From the NCBI RefSeq assembly GCF_000523235.1, contig NZ_CP006850.1:1612001-1676000 (forward strand): a DNA stretch of 64,000 bases, read 5' to 3'. This document shows, piece after piece, positions 42,746 to 51,449 of the stretch. Origin of the DNA: Nocardia nova SH22a. GTDB taxonomy: Bacteria; Actinomycetota; Actinomycetes; Mycobacteriales; Mycobacteriaceae. The notes below the pieces were generated by a model that was given only the letters and a program-made list of their open reading frames with translations, was not told the origin of the DNA and ran no database searches. Position 1 is the first letter of the stretch, and every line of letters begins with the position of its first letter. The position numbers were made by a program, and so were the translations under genes.

Positions 42746-43621
42746 TCAGCCGGCTGCCGAGTACTCGCCGGCGAGCAGTGCGATCGGTGTGGGGTCTGCA
42801 CCGTAGCGTCCGTCGAAGTCGCTGAACGCCTGCTCGACTTCTTCGTGAACTTTCCGAACGAGGGGTGCCCATTCGCGGTGCGTCACGATGAGGAACTGCC
42901 GGGCCTGCATAGCCTGCACCACCTGTTCGCCCACGCCGTCGGGATCGGCGCCGAGTGAGAGCTGACCGCCGTTGTGCTCCACAGCCGCGCTATCGGCCTG
43001 CCTGCCGATGAGTTTTGCCTGCAACTCGTCGTCGGTCTGGGCCAGTCGAGTGGCCACGGTTCCGGGACACAGGAGTGAGACTCCGATATCGCTGCCGCGG
43101 AGTTCGTCGCGCAAGACCATGCTGAAGCCGACGCTCGCGAACTTGGACGAGACATAGGCGCCGACATTCACCATGGGCACGATTCCCGCCATCGACGCGG
43201 TGCTCATGATGTGCGCTCGGCCGCCACGCTCTTTGAAACGCGGAAGGAAGGTTTCGACAGCCAGGTACTGCGCGTCGATGTTGATGCTGTGCACCCATCG
43301 CCACACCTTGAACGTGAGGTTGTCGATCGGTGCGGCGCCGGTCACGCCGGCGTTGTTGCAGAGGATCGAGATCGGGCCGAGAACGCTTTCGGCACGGTCG
43401 GCTGCCTGCTGCCACTGGCTCGCGTCGCTGATATCGAGCTCGATCGTGGTGACGGTGCCGCCCGCCGCGGTGAGCTCCTCGGCCACGGCCGCCAGGCGCC
43501 CACCGTCGATATCTACGAGCGCGACCTTCGCGCCGGCAGCGATGAGGGCTCTACTGATGCCGAGTCCGATCCCGGACGCTGCTCCGGTGACGAATGCGGC
43601 TTCGCCTGCTGGCCAGTTCAT
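42746..43621 (-). CDS. short-chain dehydrogenase/reductase
   Basis: This 291-residue oxidoreductase has the SDR cofactor loop TGAASGIG near residues 12-19, NNAG near 90, and the active site with Ser in MSTASMAG and YVSSK near 157-161. The Asp in VDIDGG at the end of the second strand suggests NAD(H). The C-terminal extension beyond the usual 250 residues resembles the classical SDRs annotated as cyclohexanol- or hydroxysteroid-type. The ATG follows a GGAGATC site. It is transcribed towards the efflux gene. The substrate is unknown. Confidence 0.88.
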   Translation of the reverse strand: MNWPAGEAAFVTGAASGIGLGISRALIAAGAKVALVDIDGGRLAAVAEELTAAGGTVTTIELDISDASQWQQAADRAESVLGPISILCNNAGVTGAAPIDNLTFKVWRWVHSINIDAQYLAVETFLPRFKERGGRAHIMSTASMAGIVPMVNVGAYVSSKFASVGFSMVLRDELRGSDIGVSLLCPGTVATRLAQTDDELQAKLIGRQADSAAVEHNGGQLSLGADPDGVGEQVVQAMQARQFLIVTHREWAPLVRKVHEEVEQAFSDFDGRYGADPTPIALLAGEYSAAG

Positions 43622-43975
43622 GATGATCTCCTTCGACCGGGTTCGATTGGTGGCTGATCGCGGCGCCGTCTCGGTATGTGAAGACTCCGCAGTCGTCTCT
43701 CTACGGCGCGGGCTGGACACGCGATTGATGGACCCTGTCGGCCGTCGAACCGGCCATGTGCCTTCACCTCTCCGCGACATGCCCCGGGAATCGAGCTGAT
43801 ACCGATATATGCCCGGCTGGCGGGCACGGCGCAGGGGCGCCGAGGTGACGTTTCCGCAGCCAGGGATATGACATTTACAAGTGTAAATTTATGTCCTGGG
43901 TCCCTCTTCGTCAACCGTGACCGCCTGTCCGGCGTCGAAAGGTCTCCGGCGACCCACGCCACCGCCCGCGGGTCA
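43622..43975. other. intergenic region upstream of the SDR, contains a palindrome
   Basis: This stretch holds the SDR promoter region and the palindrome at 43873-43888. No gene with coding character was found; a short plus-strand frame starting within the palindrome has no support. Confidence 0.5.
43873..43888. promoter_or_regulatory. 16-bp palindrome, candidate operator
   Basis: ATTTACA and TGTAAAT arms flank AG. It lies about 250 bp upstream of the SDR start in an AT-rich patch. The core ACAAGTGTA also occurs in the first operator at 63921. A TetR-type regulator is the likely class of binder. Confidence 0.4.
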
Positions 43976-44298
43976 CGGCCGGTAGAGGCGCATGGACGTG
44001 TGGGGGCTTGCGAGACGACACTTGTCCCGGACCGGCGGTCTTCGAGCACGTGATGAGCCGCTGGGGGTGCTGACCGCGTTGAACACCCGGCCGCTGCGAT
44101 GCTTCGAAATCGCGGGTACCGCCTCGGCCGCACTCGGCGCCCGCAGTTCGTCATCGCCGGTCTCGCGCCACCGCTGGCCGGATTGTCGGGAGAACACACC
44201 GCCGTGCCGATGTCTTGTCGTCATCGCGGTCTGCGGAGTTGGCGCTCGGGTCATCGACGTTGCCCGGCAACGGCATTCGCGTGCGGCGTGAATCCCGG
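43976..44298 (+). pseudogene. decayed chimera of the HxlR gene 5' part and the MFS gene 3' part
   Basis: Bases 43976-44108 are a diverged copy of 40971-41119 (upstream region and first codons of the HxlR gene). Bases 44109-44298 copy 42527-42716 (end of the efflux gene and its flank). The copies keep long identical runs such as ACACTTGTCCCGGA and GGAGAACACACCGCCGTGCC but carry substitutions and small indels that break both frames. About 1.4 kb between the two matched parts is missing. This is the remnant of a duplicated regulator-efflux locus. Confidence 0.85.
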
Positions 44299-44306
44299 TC
44301 CGGTGG

Positions 44307-45218
44307 TCACGCACCCGGATCGGGATGCGACCACTCCACCCATCTGCGCTGGGCGGTGAACACCACCGAGGTGGAGTGCTGATATCCCAGTGGCGCCAGC
44401 CGTCGCTGGATCTCTGCCCGCACCTCGTCGAAGAAGTCGACATCACGGTGTGGGGTAGCGGCATCGAGGACGAACGACAGGTCCAGGTCGAGGCGGCCGC
44501 CCACGCTCGACGCGCGCACGAAGGACGCCTCGAAACCGTGGTCGGCCCGGACTCGTTCGCACATCTCCCGCACCTGCGCCAGGACCGGCTCGGGCGCTGC
44601 CATCGTGAGGATCTCGCGGAACGCGCCGCGGAACAGCCGGATCGGAATCCACAGATATATCAGCGACACCAGGATCACCAGGCCCGGATCCACATACCGT
44701 GCGAGGTGCTCGTGGCCTGAGTTCTCCAAGGCGACAGCCCCTGCGAATCCGGCCAGCGTGACCAGGCTCAACGCCGCGTCCCCGGCCCACTCGGCCGCCT
44801 CGGCGCGAACCAGGCCCGATCCGGACCGGGCGGCGCGGAACAGTACCGCCGCCACGAGAACACTGAGCGCCGTCGCGGTGATCGCGTACATCAGCGCCGA
44901 TACCGCCGACACCGCGCGTCCGCCGTGCAGGATCTCGCGGACGGCATTCACCGACGCGTAGACGCACAGGCCGCCGAGCGCGGTCGACTTGGCGACGATG
45001 GCCACCGGCTCCCAGGTCTCACGTCCCCACGGATACGCGGCGTCGGGCCCCTTCGCGACGATCCGCTGGGCCGCCAGCGAGATTGCCGAAAGGCCCACGC
45101 TGACAAGCGAATACAGGCCGTCGAAGACGATCATCTGCGATCCGGCGGCAAGTCCCCACACCAGCGCGAGCCCCACGAACAACACCGAGGCCCACAGCGA
45201 GAAAACCAGCGCGCGCAT
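44307..45218 (-). CDS. cation diffusion facilitator family transporter
   Basis: The 303-residue membrane protein begins MRALVFSLWASVLFVGLALV and has about six membrane helices. Helix 2 contains FDGLYSLVSV (the usual HD/DD site in CDF proteins is here F-D-G-L-Y-S) and helix 5 AAEWAGDAAL, followed by a cytosolic C-terminal domain (EPVLAQVREMCERVRADHG). CDF proteins export Zn, Co, Fe or Mn by proton exchange. The metal site is less canonical than HxxxD, so the ion is uncertain. It lies between the decayed chimera and tRNA copy 2 and appears to be monocistronic. Confidence 0.8.
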   Translation of the reverse strand: MRALVFSLWASVLFVGLALVWGLAAGSQMIVFDGLYSLVSVGLSAISLAAQRIVAKGPDAAYPWGRETWEPVAIVAKSTALGGLCVYASVNAVREILHGGRAVSAVSALMYAITATALSVLVAAVLFRAARSGSGLVRAEAAEWAGDAALSLVTLAGFAGAVALENSGHEHLARYVDPGLVILVSLIYLWIPIRLFRGAFREILTMAAPEPVLAQVREMCERVRADHGFEASFVRASSVGGRLDLDLSFVLDAATPHRDVDFFDEVRAEIQRRLAPLGYQHSTSVVFTAQRRWVEWSHPDPGA

Positions 45219-45460
45219 ACGCGCAACGCTACGACGCGGCAACCCGGCACGGACCTGTTCGCAATACGACGCGCGGGAGCAGGTGATCGGTGGTCCGGTT
45301 GCAGCCCCCGGCAACCCGGCGACCTACTTGCCCGGCGACAACCGCCCCTGATGTCCTCACCGTTGCCCGGCAGACCGACGGGCACCCGGCCGGAAATGGG
45401 CTGCGCACAGGTAGGTGAAAATCCGTCCACCGGCGCTTTTACCTTGGCGCAGCAGGCGTT

Positions 45461-45489
45461 TTGGTTATTCGGCACCGTTCCCGTAGGGT
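45461..45489 (+). promoter_or_regulatory. promoter of the second initiator tRNA gene
   Basis: -35 TTGGTT (45461-45466), 17-bp spacer, -10 TAGGGT (45484-45489), 12 bases before the tRNA. The promoter differs from that of copy 1, although the spacing to the gene is the same. Confidence 0.55.
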
Positions 45490-45501
45490 TGTTCTTACCG
45501 A

Positions 45502-45575
45502 CGCGGGGTGGAGCAGCTCGGTAGCTCGCTGGGCTCATAACCCAGAGGTCGCAGGTTCAAATCCTGTCCCCGCTA
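45502..45575 (+). tRNA. initiator tRNA-fMet (anticodon CAT), copy 2
   Basis: Identical in all 74 bases to the copy at 39696-39769, including the initiator-specific C1-U72 mismatch and GGG/CCC anticodon stem. The CCA end is not encoded. The 3' flank differs from copy 1. Confidence 0.95.
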
Positions 45576-45580
45576 CAAAC

Positions 45581-45625
45581 GAGGGCGGTCCTGACCAGCA
45601 GGTTCAGGGCCGCCCTCAATTTTTG
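45581..45625 (+). terminator. terminator after tRNA-fMet copy 2
   Basis: Arms GAGGGCGG and CCGCCCTC extended by TCCTGA/TCAGGG-like pairing, followed by AATTTTTG. Confidence 0.8.
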
Positions 45626-45718
45626 TCCGGATGCTCGACAAGAGGTTTGGCATCATCGGCGAATCGCCATTGCCAACCGACCTCAGCGGTCCGGTCCCTG
45701 GGATGGTCGAGGCGCGAC

Positions 45719-46324
45719 TTAGCTTTTGATCCAGTCGATGGCGATCGCGATGAGCGCGGCGTTGAAGAAGAAGCTGACGATGCTGTGGATTACGACTCGT
45801 TGCCGCATGGATCGGGTGGTGACGGTGACGTCGGATACGGCGAACGAGGTCCCGATGGTGGTGGCGAAGTAGAGGAATTCGGTGAGCTGGGGATCGGGGC
45901 AGTTCGGGAAGTCCAGGCCGCTGTCACTGGTGTGTTCTCGCGCGTAGATCTGCGCGAAGGCGGTGTGGAGTAGGAGCCAGGCCAGCACGATCGTGGCCGC
46001 CGCGAGCCCTTGCACGATGGTATCGGCGTTCGCGTTGCCGCGGCTGGCGGCGATGATGAGGCCGCCGGCCAATCCGAGAATGCTGACCAGCACTGCGAAG
46101 AACTGGGTGTACCACCGCGGGCCGATCAGTTCGGGCAGGCCGGTGCGGGCACCGGACAGCAATTCTCGGCGCATGACCAGCCATCCGGCGATCATGTAGA
46201 CGACCGCGGTCAGGTTCCACAGCAACAGCGGTACGGCGATATGCCCGGCGCGAAGGAACAGCACCAGCCATGTGATGCCGAGGACCGCGAGAACGGACTC
46301 GAGCCCCCACAGGATCTTCCGCAT
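45719..46324 (-). CDS. DUF1345 family membrane protein
   Basis: This 201-residue protein has about five membrane helices and the DUF1345 sequence HTAFAQIYAREHTSDSGLDF, followed by CPDPQLTEFLYFATTIGTSF and AVSDVTVTTRSMRQRVVIHS, which are highly characteristic. The function of the family is unknown. Two close ATG codons are possible; the one at 46324 is nine bases from GAAGGA and is preferred over 46333, which touches it. It is divergent from an SDR gene, with a 9-4-9 palindrome between them, so the two may be co-regulated. Confidence 0.85.
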   Translation of the reverse strand: MRKILWGLESVLAVLGITWLVLFLRAGHIAVPLLLWNLTAVVYMIAGWLVMRRELLSGARTGLPELIGPRWYTQFFAVLVSILGLAGGLIIAASRGNANADTIVQGLAAATIVLAWLLLHTAFAQIYAREHTSDSGLDFPNCPDPQLTEFLYFATTIGTSFAVSDVTVTTRSMRQRVVIHSIVSFFFNAALIAIAIDWIKS

Positions 46325-46433
46325 CGCATCCATTCCTTCGACGAATCCTGTCAGTGCGTTGGATCGTCCCGACGGTACCGCGACACATCGGCGCCGATCG
46401 TGAGGCGGAACTGCCGAACTGTTCACGCTCGGT

Positions 46434-46455
46434 TTCGATACACTGATGTATCGAA
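46434..46455. promoter_or_regulatory. 22-bp palindromic operator between divergent genes
   Basis: Perfect arms TTCGATACA and TGTATCGAA flank CTGA. The GATAC/GTATC core is a common TetR-family operator type. No TetR gene is adjacent, so the binder is encoded elsewhere or belongs to another class. Confidence 0.55.
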
Positions 46456-46479
46456 TGGGCCGAGAATGATCGGAGTCGA

Positions 46480-47301
46480 ATGAACGACAGTCGTACCCGC
46501 ACCGCGCTTGTCACCGGCGCTTCGTCCGGAATCGGGCGGGCGGTGGCGGAATTGCTTGTCGCACAGGGGTTTCGTGTTATCGGCACGAGCCGCAAGCCGG
46601 AGGCGATGGGGGAGTCCGCGCGGGTTGCCGGGGTCGAGTATCGGGCGCTGGATTTGTGCGATCCCGGTGCGATCGAGGCGTTCGCGGGCGATCTGGGGGC
46701 GGTCGATGTACTGGTGAACAATGCGGGGGAGAGTCAGTCCGGACCCTTCGAGGAGTTGCCGTCCGAGGCGATCGAGCGGTTGTTCCAGCTCAATGTCTTC
46801 GGGCCGGTGCGGCTGTCGCAACTGGTGCTGCCGGGTATGCGCGAACGTGGTCACGGGCGGATCGTGATGGTCGGGTCGATGCTCGCCAGCTTCCCGCTGG
46901 CCTACCGCTCGTCGTATGTGTCGGCCAAGGCCGCGATCAAGGGATTCGCCGAGGCGGCCCGGCTCGAACTCGCCCCGCGCGGTGTGTGGATCACGACGGT
47001 GGAGCCGGGGTCGATCAATACCGGGATCAGCGAGCGCCGCACCAAATATGTGGCGCCGGATTCGCCGTATCGCGAGGAATTCGACACCGTGATCGGGAAG
47101 CTCGACAGCAATGAGGCGCAAGGTATTTCGCCGCAGCTCGTCGCCCGCACGGTGCTGAAGGCGATCAGCGACGACCGCCCGCGGCCACTCTACGCGGTCG
47201 GCAGCCGGGCACCGCTGGTGTTCACCCTCCGCCGGATCCTGCCGCGCTCGGTGATCGAGTCGATCGTGGCCCGCATGCACGGATTGTCGATTCGTCGCTG
47301 A
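46480..47301 (+). CDS. short-chain dehydrogenase/reductase
   Basis: The 273-residue SDR has TGASSGIG at 13-20, NNAGES near 80, and the catalytic serine in VGSMLAS with the Tyr-Lys pair in SSYVSAKAA. The Arg-Lys in TSRKPEA after the second strand favours NADP(H). The C-terminal end (RRILPRSVIESIVARMHGL) is amphipathic and could lie on the membrane, as in many SDRs acting on lipids. The ATG is 25 bp after the palindrome. The substrate is unknown. Confidence 0.88.
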   Translation: MNDSRTRTALVTGASSGIGRAVAELLVAQGFRVIGTSRKPEAMGESARVAGVEYRALDLCDPGAIEAFAGDLGAVDVLVNNAGESQSGPFEELPSEAIERLFQLNVFGPVRLSQLVLPGMRERGHGRIVMVGSMLASFPLAYRSSYVSAKAAIKGFAEAARLELAPRGVWITTVEPGSINTGISERRTKYVAPDSPYREEFDTVIGKLDSNEAQGISPQLVARTVLKAISDDRPRPLYAVGSRAPLVFTLRRILPRSVIESIVARMHGLSIRR

Positions 47302-47501
47302 GTGTCGTGCGGTCGGCGCGTGTGCTGTCGAATATCGATCCGGCCACCTGCGATGTGGACGAAATCAGCAGAGCGAGCACTCGGCATCGGCTCGGGAGAC
47401 GCCCCGCCCGCCATCGGGGCGATCGGCTGCACCTCGGGTGCGGCAACCGGATCGGTATTCATCGCGACCTGGTTGCCGACCGTCGGATACGTGGGAGCGG
47501 T

Positions 47502-48011
47502 TCAGGATTCCGGCAGGGTGGCGTGGGCCAGTTGGTCCGGGGTCATGCCGGGTGGGCCGAGGATGACGTCGCCGTGTTCGGTGGCGACCTGGTTGAACAG
47601 GTCGAGGTCCCATTCGGTGTCGGGGCCCGCTTCCGATTCGGGGGTGCCGGTGCGGCGGATGAGGTCGACGAAGTTCGCGGGGGAGCTCATGTTGAGGATG
47701 CGGGCTCCGGCGGGTCCGGCGAGCAGGGTGTGCGGGGTGTCGCGGGTGATGGTGTAGAAGTCGTTGGGGCGCAGGGTGAATGCGTCCTGGCCTGCCCAGA
47801 CGGTGAGTTCGCCCTCGACGACCCAGACCCGTTCCTCGTAGCGGGTGTGCTTGTGCAGGGGTGTGTCGGAGCCGGGAGGCAGGGTGATGTCGGCGAGGTC
47901 GTGCCGGCCGTCGGTTTCCTCCGGCGCGGTCAGGATCGTCATCGCCAGGTGGGTGCCCAGGACGTAGCGGCGGTCGGCGGGCACTTCCGGGGGCTGGGGA
48001 AAGGTGTTCAT
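47502..48011 (-). CDS. cupin domain protein
   Basis: The 169-residue protein has a single cupin barrel. The metal-binding first motif is LHKHTRYEERVWVVEGELTV (H-x-H-x4-E-x6-G) and the second RDTPHTLLAGPAGARILNM. This arrangement is found in dioxygenases and isomerases, and in quercetin-dioxygenase-like proteins. An AAGGAA site precedes the ATG. It is divergent from the secreted hydrolase at 48235. The role is unknown. Confidence 0.85.
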   Translation of the reverse strand: MNTFPQPPEVPADRRYVLGTHLAMTILTAPEETDGRHDLADITLPPGSDTPLHKHTRYEERVWVVEGELTVWAGQDAFTLRPNDFYTITRDTPHTLLAGPAGARILNMSSPANFVDLIRRTGTPESEAGPDTEWDLDLFNQVATEHGDVILGPPGMTPDQLAHATLPES

Positions 48012-48234
48012 GGTTCCTTCCATCGTGTTGTCTCTTCGTGGCCGGGTGGGTCCATGAACTCTCGCCGGTCGGCCCGGGCGTCCGCATCGGTCAAGTGACG
48101 CTGTGGATGACTGTCGCCGCACGCCACGAGTACGTCGTCGTAGCCGTCAGTTGACCGATGCCCCGGAGGCGGAGAATCCGCAGGATGAATCACGCACCAA
48201 CGCGGTGTTCAGGATTCACGTTAGGGAAGTCATC

Positions 48235-49077
48235 ATGTTCGACACACGAAAAGGTCTGCGCCGCACCGTGACTCGTATCGCTGCGGCGACGGCGGGGGTG
48301 GCGGCCGTGACGCTGGCCACCGCGTGCACCGCCTCCACCACGCAGGCCGAGCCCGGTGACGACGCGCCGAAGCCGACGGTCGTGCTGGTGCACGGCGCCT
48401 TCGCCGACGCGTCGAGCTGGAATGCGGTGGTGGACAAGCTGGTCGCCGACAAGTACCCGGTGGTCGCCGCGGCCGATCCGTTGCGCGGCCCGGCCTCCGA
48501 TGCCGCGACCGTGCGCGGGCTCATCGACAGCATCGACGGCCCGGTGGTGCTGGTCGGTCACTCCTACGGCGGATCGGTGATCAGCACGGCGGCGGCGGGC
48601 AGTGACAAGGTCAAGGCGCTGGTGTACGTGGCCGCGTTCGAGCCCGCGCCGGGAGAGAGCGCGCTGGAGCTGACCAACAAGTTCCCCGGTTCCACGCTGC
48701 CGGGCACGTTGCATCCGGTGCCGTTCACCGGACCCGGCAACGTCTCGGGCACCGATCTCTATATCCAGCAGGACAAGTACCCCCATCAGTTCGCCGCCGA
48801 CGTGCCCGCCGACAAGGCGAGGCTGGCCGCGGTCACCCAGCGCCCGATCGCCCAGGCCGCCCTCGAGGAGAAGGCCACCGTCGCGGCGTGGATGGACAAG
48901 CCGAGCTGGGCGGTGGTGACCACCGCGGACCTCAACATCCCGGTCGCGGCTCAGCGGTTCATGGCGGAGCGGGCGCATTCGCAGGTCACCGAGGTCGACG
49001 CGTCGCACTCGGTGGCGGTGTCGCATCCCGACATCGTCGCCGAGACCATCGAGAAGGCCGACCGCGCGACCCGGTGA
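48235..49077 (+). CDS. lipoprotein alpha/beta hydrolase
   Basis: This 280-residue hydrolase has a basic N-terminus, a hydrophobic stretch and the lipobox LATAC with Cys31, so it is likely a lipid-anchored surface protein. The fold shows VVLVHGAFADASSW, the nucleophile elbow GHSYGG near 109-114 and the final DASHSVAVSHP with the catalytic histidine. It resembles the plant-like methylketone/salicylate-binding esterase branch, often annotated simply as alpha/beta hydrolase. An AGGGAAG site precedes the ATG. The substrate is unknown. Confidence 0.87.
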   Translation: MFDTRKGLRRTVTRIAAATAGVAAVTLATACTASTTQAEPGDDAPKPTVVLVHGAFADASSWNAVVDKLVADKYPVVAAADPLRGPASDAATVRGLIDSIDGPVVLVGHSYGGSVISTAAAGSDKVKALVYVAAFEPAPGESALELTNKFPGSTLPGTLHPVPFTGPGNVSGTDLYIQQDKYPHQFAADVPADKARLAAVTQRPIAQAALEEKATVAAWMDKPSWAVVTTADLNIPVAAQRFMAERAHSQVTEVDASHSVAVSHPDIVAETIEKADRATR

Positions 49078-49088
49078 AGGACGGCCGG

Positions 49089-49778
49089 TCAGTCGTCGCC
49101 GGGCACCAGGCCGTGCCGGACCGCCCACAGCGCGGCCTGGGTGCGTGAGGCGAGTCCGAGTTTGGTCAGGATCGCCGAGACATGGGTTCGCGCGGTGCGT
49201 TCGCTGACCGAGAGTTCGCGGGCGATGTCGCGGTTGGCGGCGCCGCGGCCGACCAGGGCGAGCACCTCACGTTCGCGGGGTGTGAGGTGCGCGACCGGGT
49301 CGCGCGGGGCGCGCACGGACTCGGCGAGAATTCTGGCCGCGGTCGGATCCAGATGGGTGCCACCGGCCACGGCGGTGCGGATCGCCGCGGCGAGGTCGTC
49401 GGGGTCGGCGTCCTTGAGCAGATAGCCCGCGGCGCCCGCCTCGAGTGCGCCACGAATGAGGGCGTCCTCGACGAAGCTGGTCACCGCGACGACCTCGATT
49501 CCGGGCCAGCGCCGCTTGATCTCGCGCGTGGCGGTGATCCCGTCCATGCCGGGCATCGTGATGTCCATGAGCACGGTGTCGGGTAACCGGTCGGCGGTGT
49601 CGAGGGCGGCCAGCCGGGCCAGCGCCTCGCGCCCGTCACCGGCCTCGCCGACGACGTCGATGCCGTCGACCACGGCCAGATAGGCGGAGACTCCGGCGCG
49701 GACGAGCCGGTGGTCGTCGACCAGGAAGACGGTGATGGGACGGTCCGTGTCAGCGCTGCCCACCGGTGCCGTCCTCAC
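49089..49778 (-). CDS. NarL-type LuxR response regulator
   Basis: The 229-residue regulator has a receiver domain with acidic pair Asp21-Asp22, phosphoacceptor Asp72 in LMDITMPG and TSFV plus LLKDA for the conserved Thr/Ser and Lys. A C-terminal LuxR helix-turn-helix follows: LTPREREVLALVGRGAANRD, IARELSVSERTARTHVSAIL. It is the obvious partner of the histidine kinase, whose stop it overlaps by 29 bases. It starts with GTG; GTG 49763 is an alternative. Targets are unknown. Confidence 0.92.
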   Translation of the reverse strand: MRTAPVGSADTDRPITVFLVDDHRLVRAGVSAYLAVVDGIDVVGEAGDGREALARLAALDTADRLPDTVLMDITMPGMDGITATREIKRRWPGIEVVAVTSFVEDALIRGALEAGAAGYLLKDADPDDLAAAIRTAVAGGTHLDPTAARILAESVRAPRDPVAHLTPREREVLALVGRGAANRDIARELSVSERTARTHVSAILTKLGLASRTQAALWAVRHGLVPGDD

Positions 49779-51288
49779 GCCGGGGAAGGGGGATGCGCAG
49801 TTCTACGGTCGCACCGTTGCCGGGGGTGCTGGTGAGGGTGAATTCGGCGCCGATGAGCGCGGCGCGCTGGGCCATCGTCGTCAGTCCCAGGCGCCCTTCC
49901 CGGACGGTGTCGGGGTCGAAACCGATGCCGTCGTCGGTGACGGTCACGGTGACATGGGTGGTGTCGGAGCCGATTCGCACCTGTGCCGTTCGCGCGCGGG
50001 CATGTTTGACGACGTTGTGCATCGCCTCGCAGGTGATGCGGTAGAGGTGTTCCTCGGCGGCCGAGCCCACCGCGATGCGCTGCGATGGTCCCTCGACGGT
50101 GAACTGCACCTGCTCTCTGGCGGTGAGCGCCGCCGCCTGTTTGGTCACGGCGGCCAGCAGTCCTTCCTCGGCGAGTGCGCCCGGGCGCAATTCGAAGATC
50201 AGCGCCCGCATTTCGGCCAGCGTGCCCTTGGTCAGCTCGGCGAGTTGATCGACGGAACGGCGCAGTCCGGCATCGGTGTTGCCGGTCTTGCGCAGCGAGA
50301 TCTGCGCGGCGCGCGCGTGCATGTTCATCGAGAACAACCCCTGGCTCACCGAATCGTGCAGTTCGCGGGCCAGGCGGGTGCGCTCGTCGGCGGCGGCGAC
50401 GCGAGCGTAGGCGATCACCACCGCGGCCTGATCCGCCAGTTCGGTGTAGAGCTGCAGGTCGCTCTCGGTCGGGGCGGGAGCGCCGGTCGGCAGATACGCG
50501 GCGAACACTCCGTGGACCGCGCCGTCCCAGCTCACCGGAACCAGCACGACATCGCGCCAGTCCACATCGGCCAGGGTCGCGGTGAACGGCGCCATCACCG
50601 GATCCGCCTCCCACCTGCGTCGCCCGTCGATCAGCACCGACAGTTCGTTGTCCAGGACGGGTTCGATGCCGGGGATGTCGTCGATGACGACGGCGTCGGC
50701 GGTCCACACCTGCCTGCTCAGCTTCCGGGCCGGATAGCCGTCGCTGCCGCCGACCGCGAGTTGGCGATCGTCGCCGACCACCACGATCCCGCACGCGAGG
50801 GCGCGGGAATTCGCCACGACCAGCGCCGCGATACCGCTCAATATCTCCTCGGTGGAACCGGTGCCGACCAATCCGGCCGCGCGGGCCATCACCGCGGCGG
50901 TACGGTCGCGGGCCCCCTCGCCGACGAGTTCGCGCAACAGCAGCACGCACTGGGGTCGCTGCCGCGAGTCGAGAACGAAAGCACTGGTGAACACCTCTCG
51001 TTCGATGCCGTCGGCACCGGCCAGCACGCTGTAGAACGACCCGCGCCGGTCCGCGGGATCGGTGCCGATCACCCCGTCGATACGGGCCCGGTCGGCCTCG
51101 GGAAAACAGTTCAGCACGTCGGCGCCGATCAGCTCGGGCAACGGCAGGCCGAGGATCCGGCTCGCCGCGGCGTTGGCGAACAGGCAGACGCGTGCCGCGT
51201 CGATGAGCACGATCCCGTCACCGGTGTTGCCGATGGTGTCGAGGAATGTCCGCTCACCGACGATGAGGTCCGGACTCGAGGCGGTCAA
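49750..51288 (-). CDS. PAS-GAF histidine kinase (NarL-partner type)
   Basis: The 512-residue sensor kinase has an N-terminal PAS domain (TFLDTIGNTGDGIVLIDAAR), a GAF domain at about 140-300, a HisKA_3 dimer region with phosphoacceptor His in RLARELHDSVSQGLF, and a HATPase with DDGIGFD and GLTTMAQRA. No membrane helix is present, so it senses a cytosolic signal. TTG 51288 is preferred as start because AGGGAG lies at the right distance; longer frames have no such site. It overlaps the response regulator gene. The signal is unknown. Confidence 0.9.
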   Translation of the reverse strand: MTASSPDLIVGERTFLDTIGNTGDGIVLIDAARVCLFANAAASRILGLPLPELIGADVLNCFPEADRARIDGVIGTDPADRRGSFYSVLAGADGIEREVFTSAFVLDSRQRPQCVLLLRELVGEGARDRTAAVMARAAGLVGTGSTEEILSGIAALVVANSRALACGIVVVGDDRQLAVGGSDGYPARKLSRQVWTADAVVIDDIPGIEPVLDNELSVLIDGRRRWEADPVMAPFTATLADVDWRDVVLVPVSWDGAVHGVFAAYLPTGAPAPTESDLQLYTELADQAAVVIAYARVAAADERTRLARELHDSVSQGLFSMNMHARAAQISLRKTGNTDAGLRRSVDQLAELTKGTLAEMRALIFELRPGALAEEGLLAAVTKQAAALTAREQVQFTVEGPSQRIAVGSAAEEHLYRITCEAMHNVVKHARARTAQVRIGSDTTHVTVTVTDDGIGFDPDTVREGRLGLTTMAQRAALIGAEFTLTSTPGNGATVELRIPLPRREDGTGGQR

Positions 51289-51449
51289 CGGCGGCTCCCT
51301 GGGGTGGTGAACTCGGCACGGATGCCGGGCCGGTCCGATGAGGTTAACGGCGTGCCTGCGCCCACCAGACGACCCGGCACCCGCGAGGTGTCCGAGCTCA
51401 CCCGTCCGTCGCGCTCCTAGCGCGCGCACCGGCGTCACACATCGGCCGA

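Noticed and set aside
39696..45575. Integrative element with an integrase between the tRNA copies
   Set aside because: No integrase, excisionase or replication gene is present and the tRNA copies are complete, so only duplication or past recombination can be argued.
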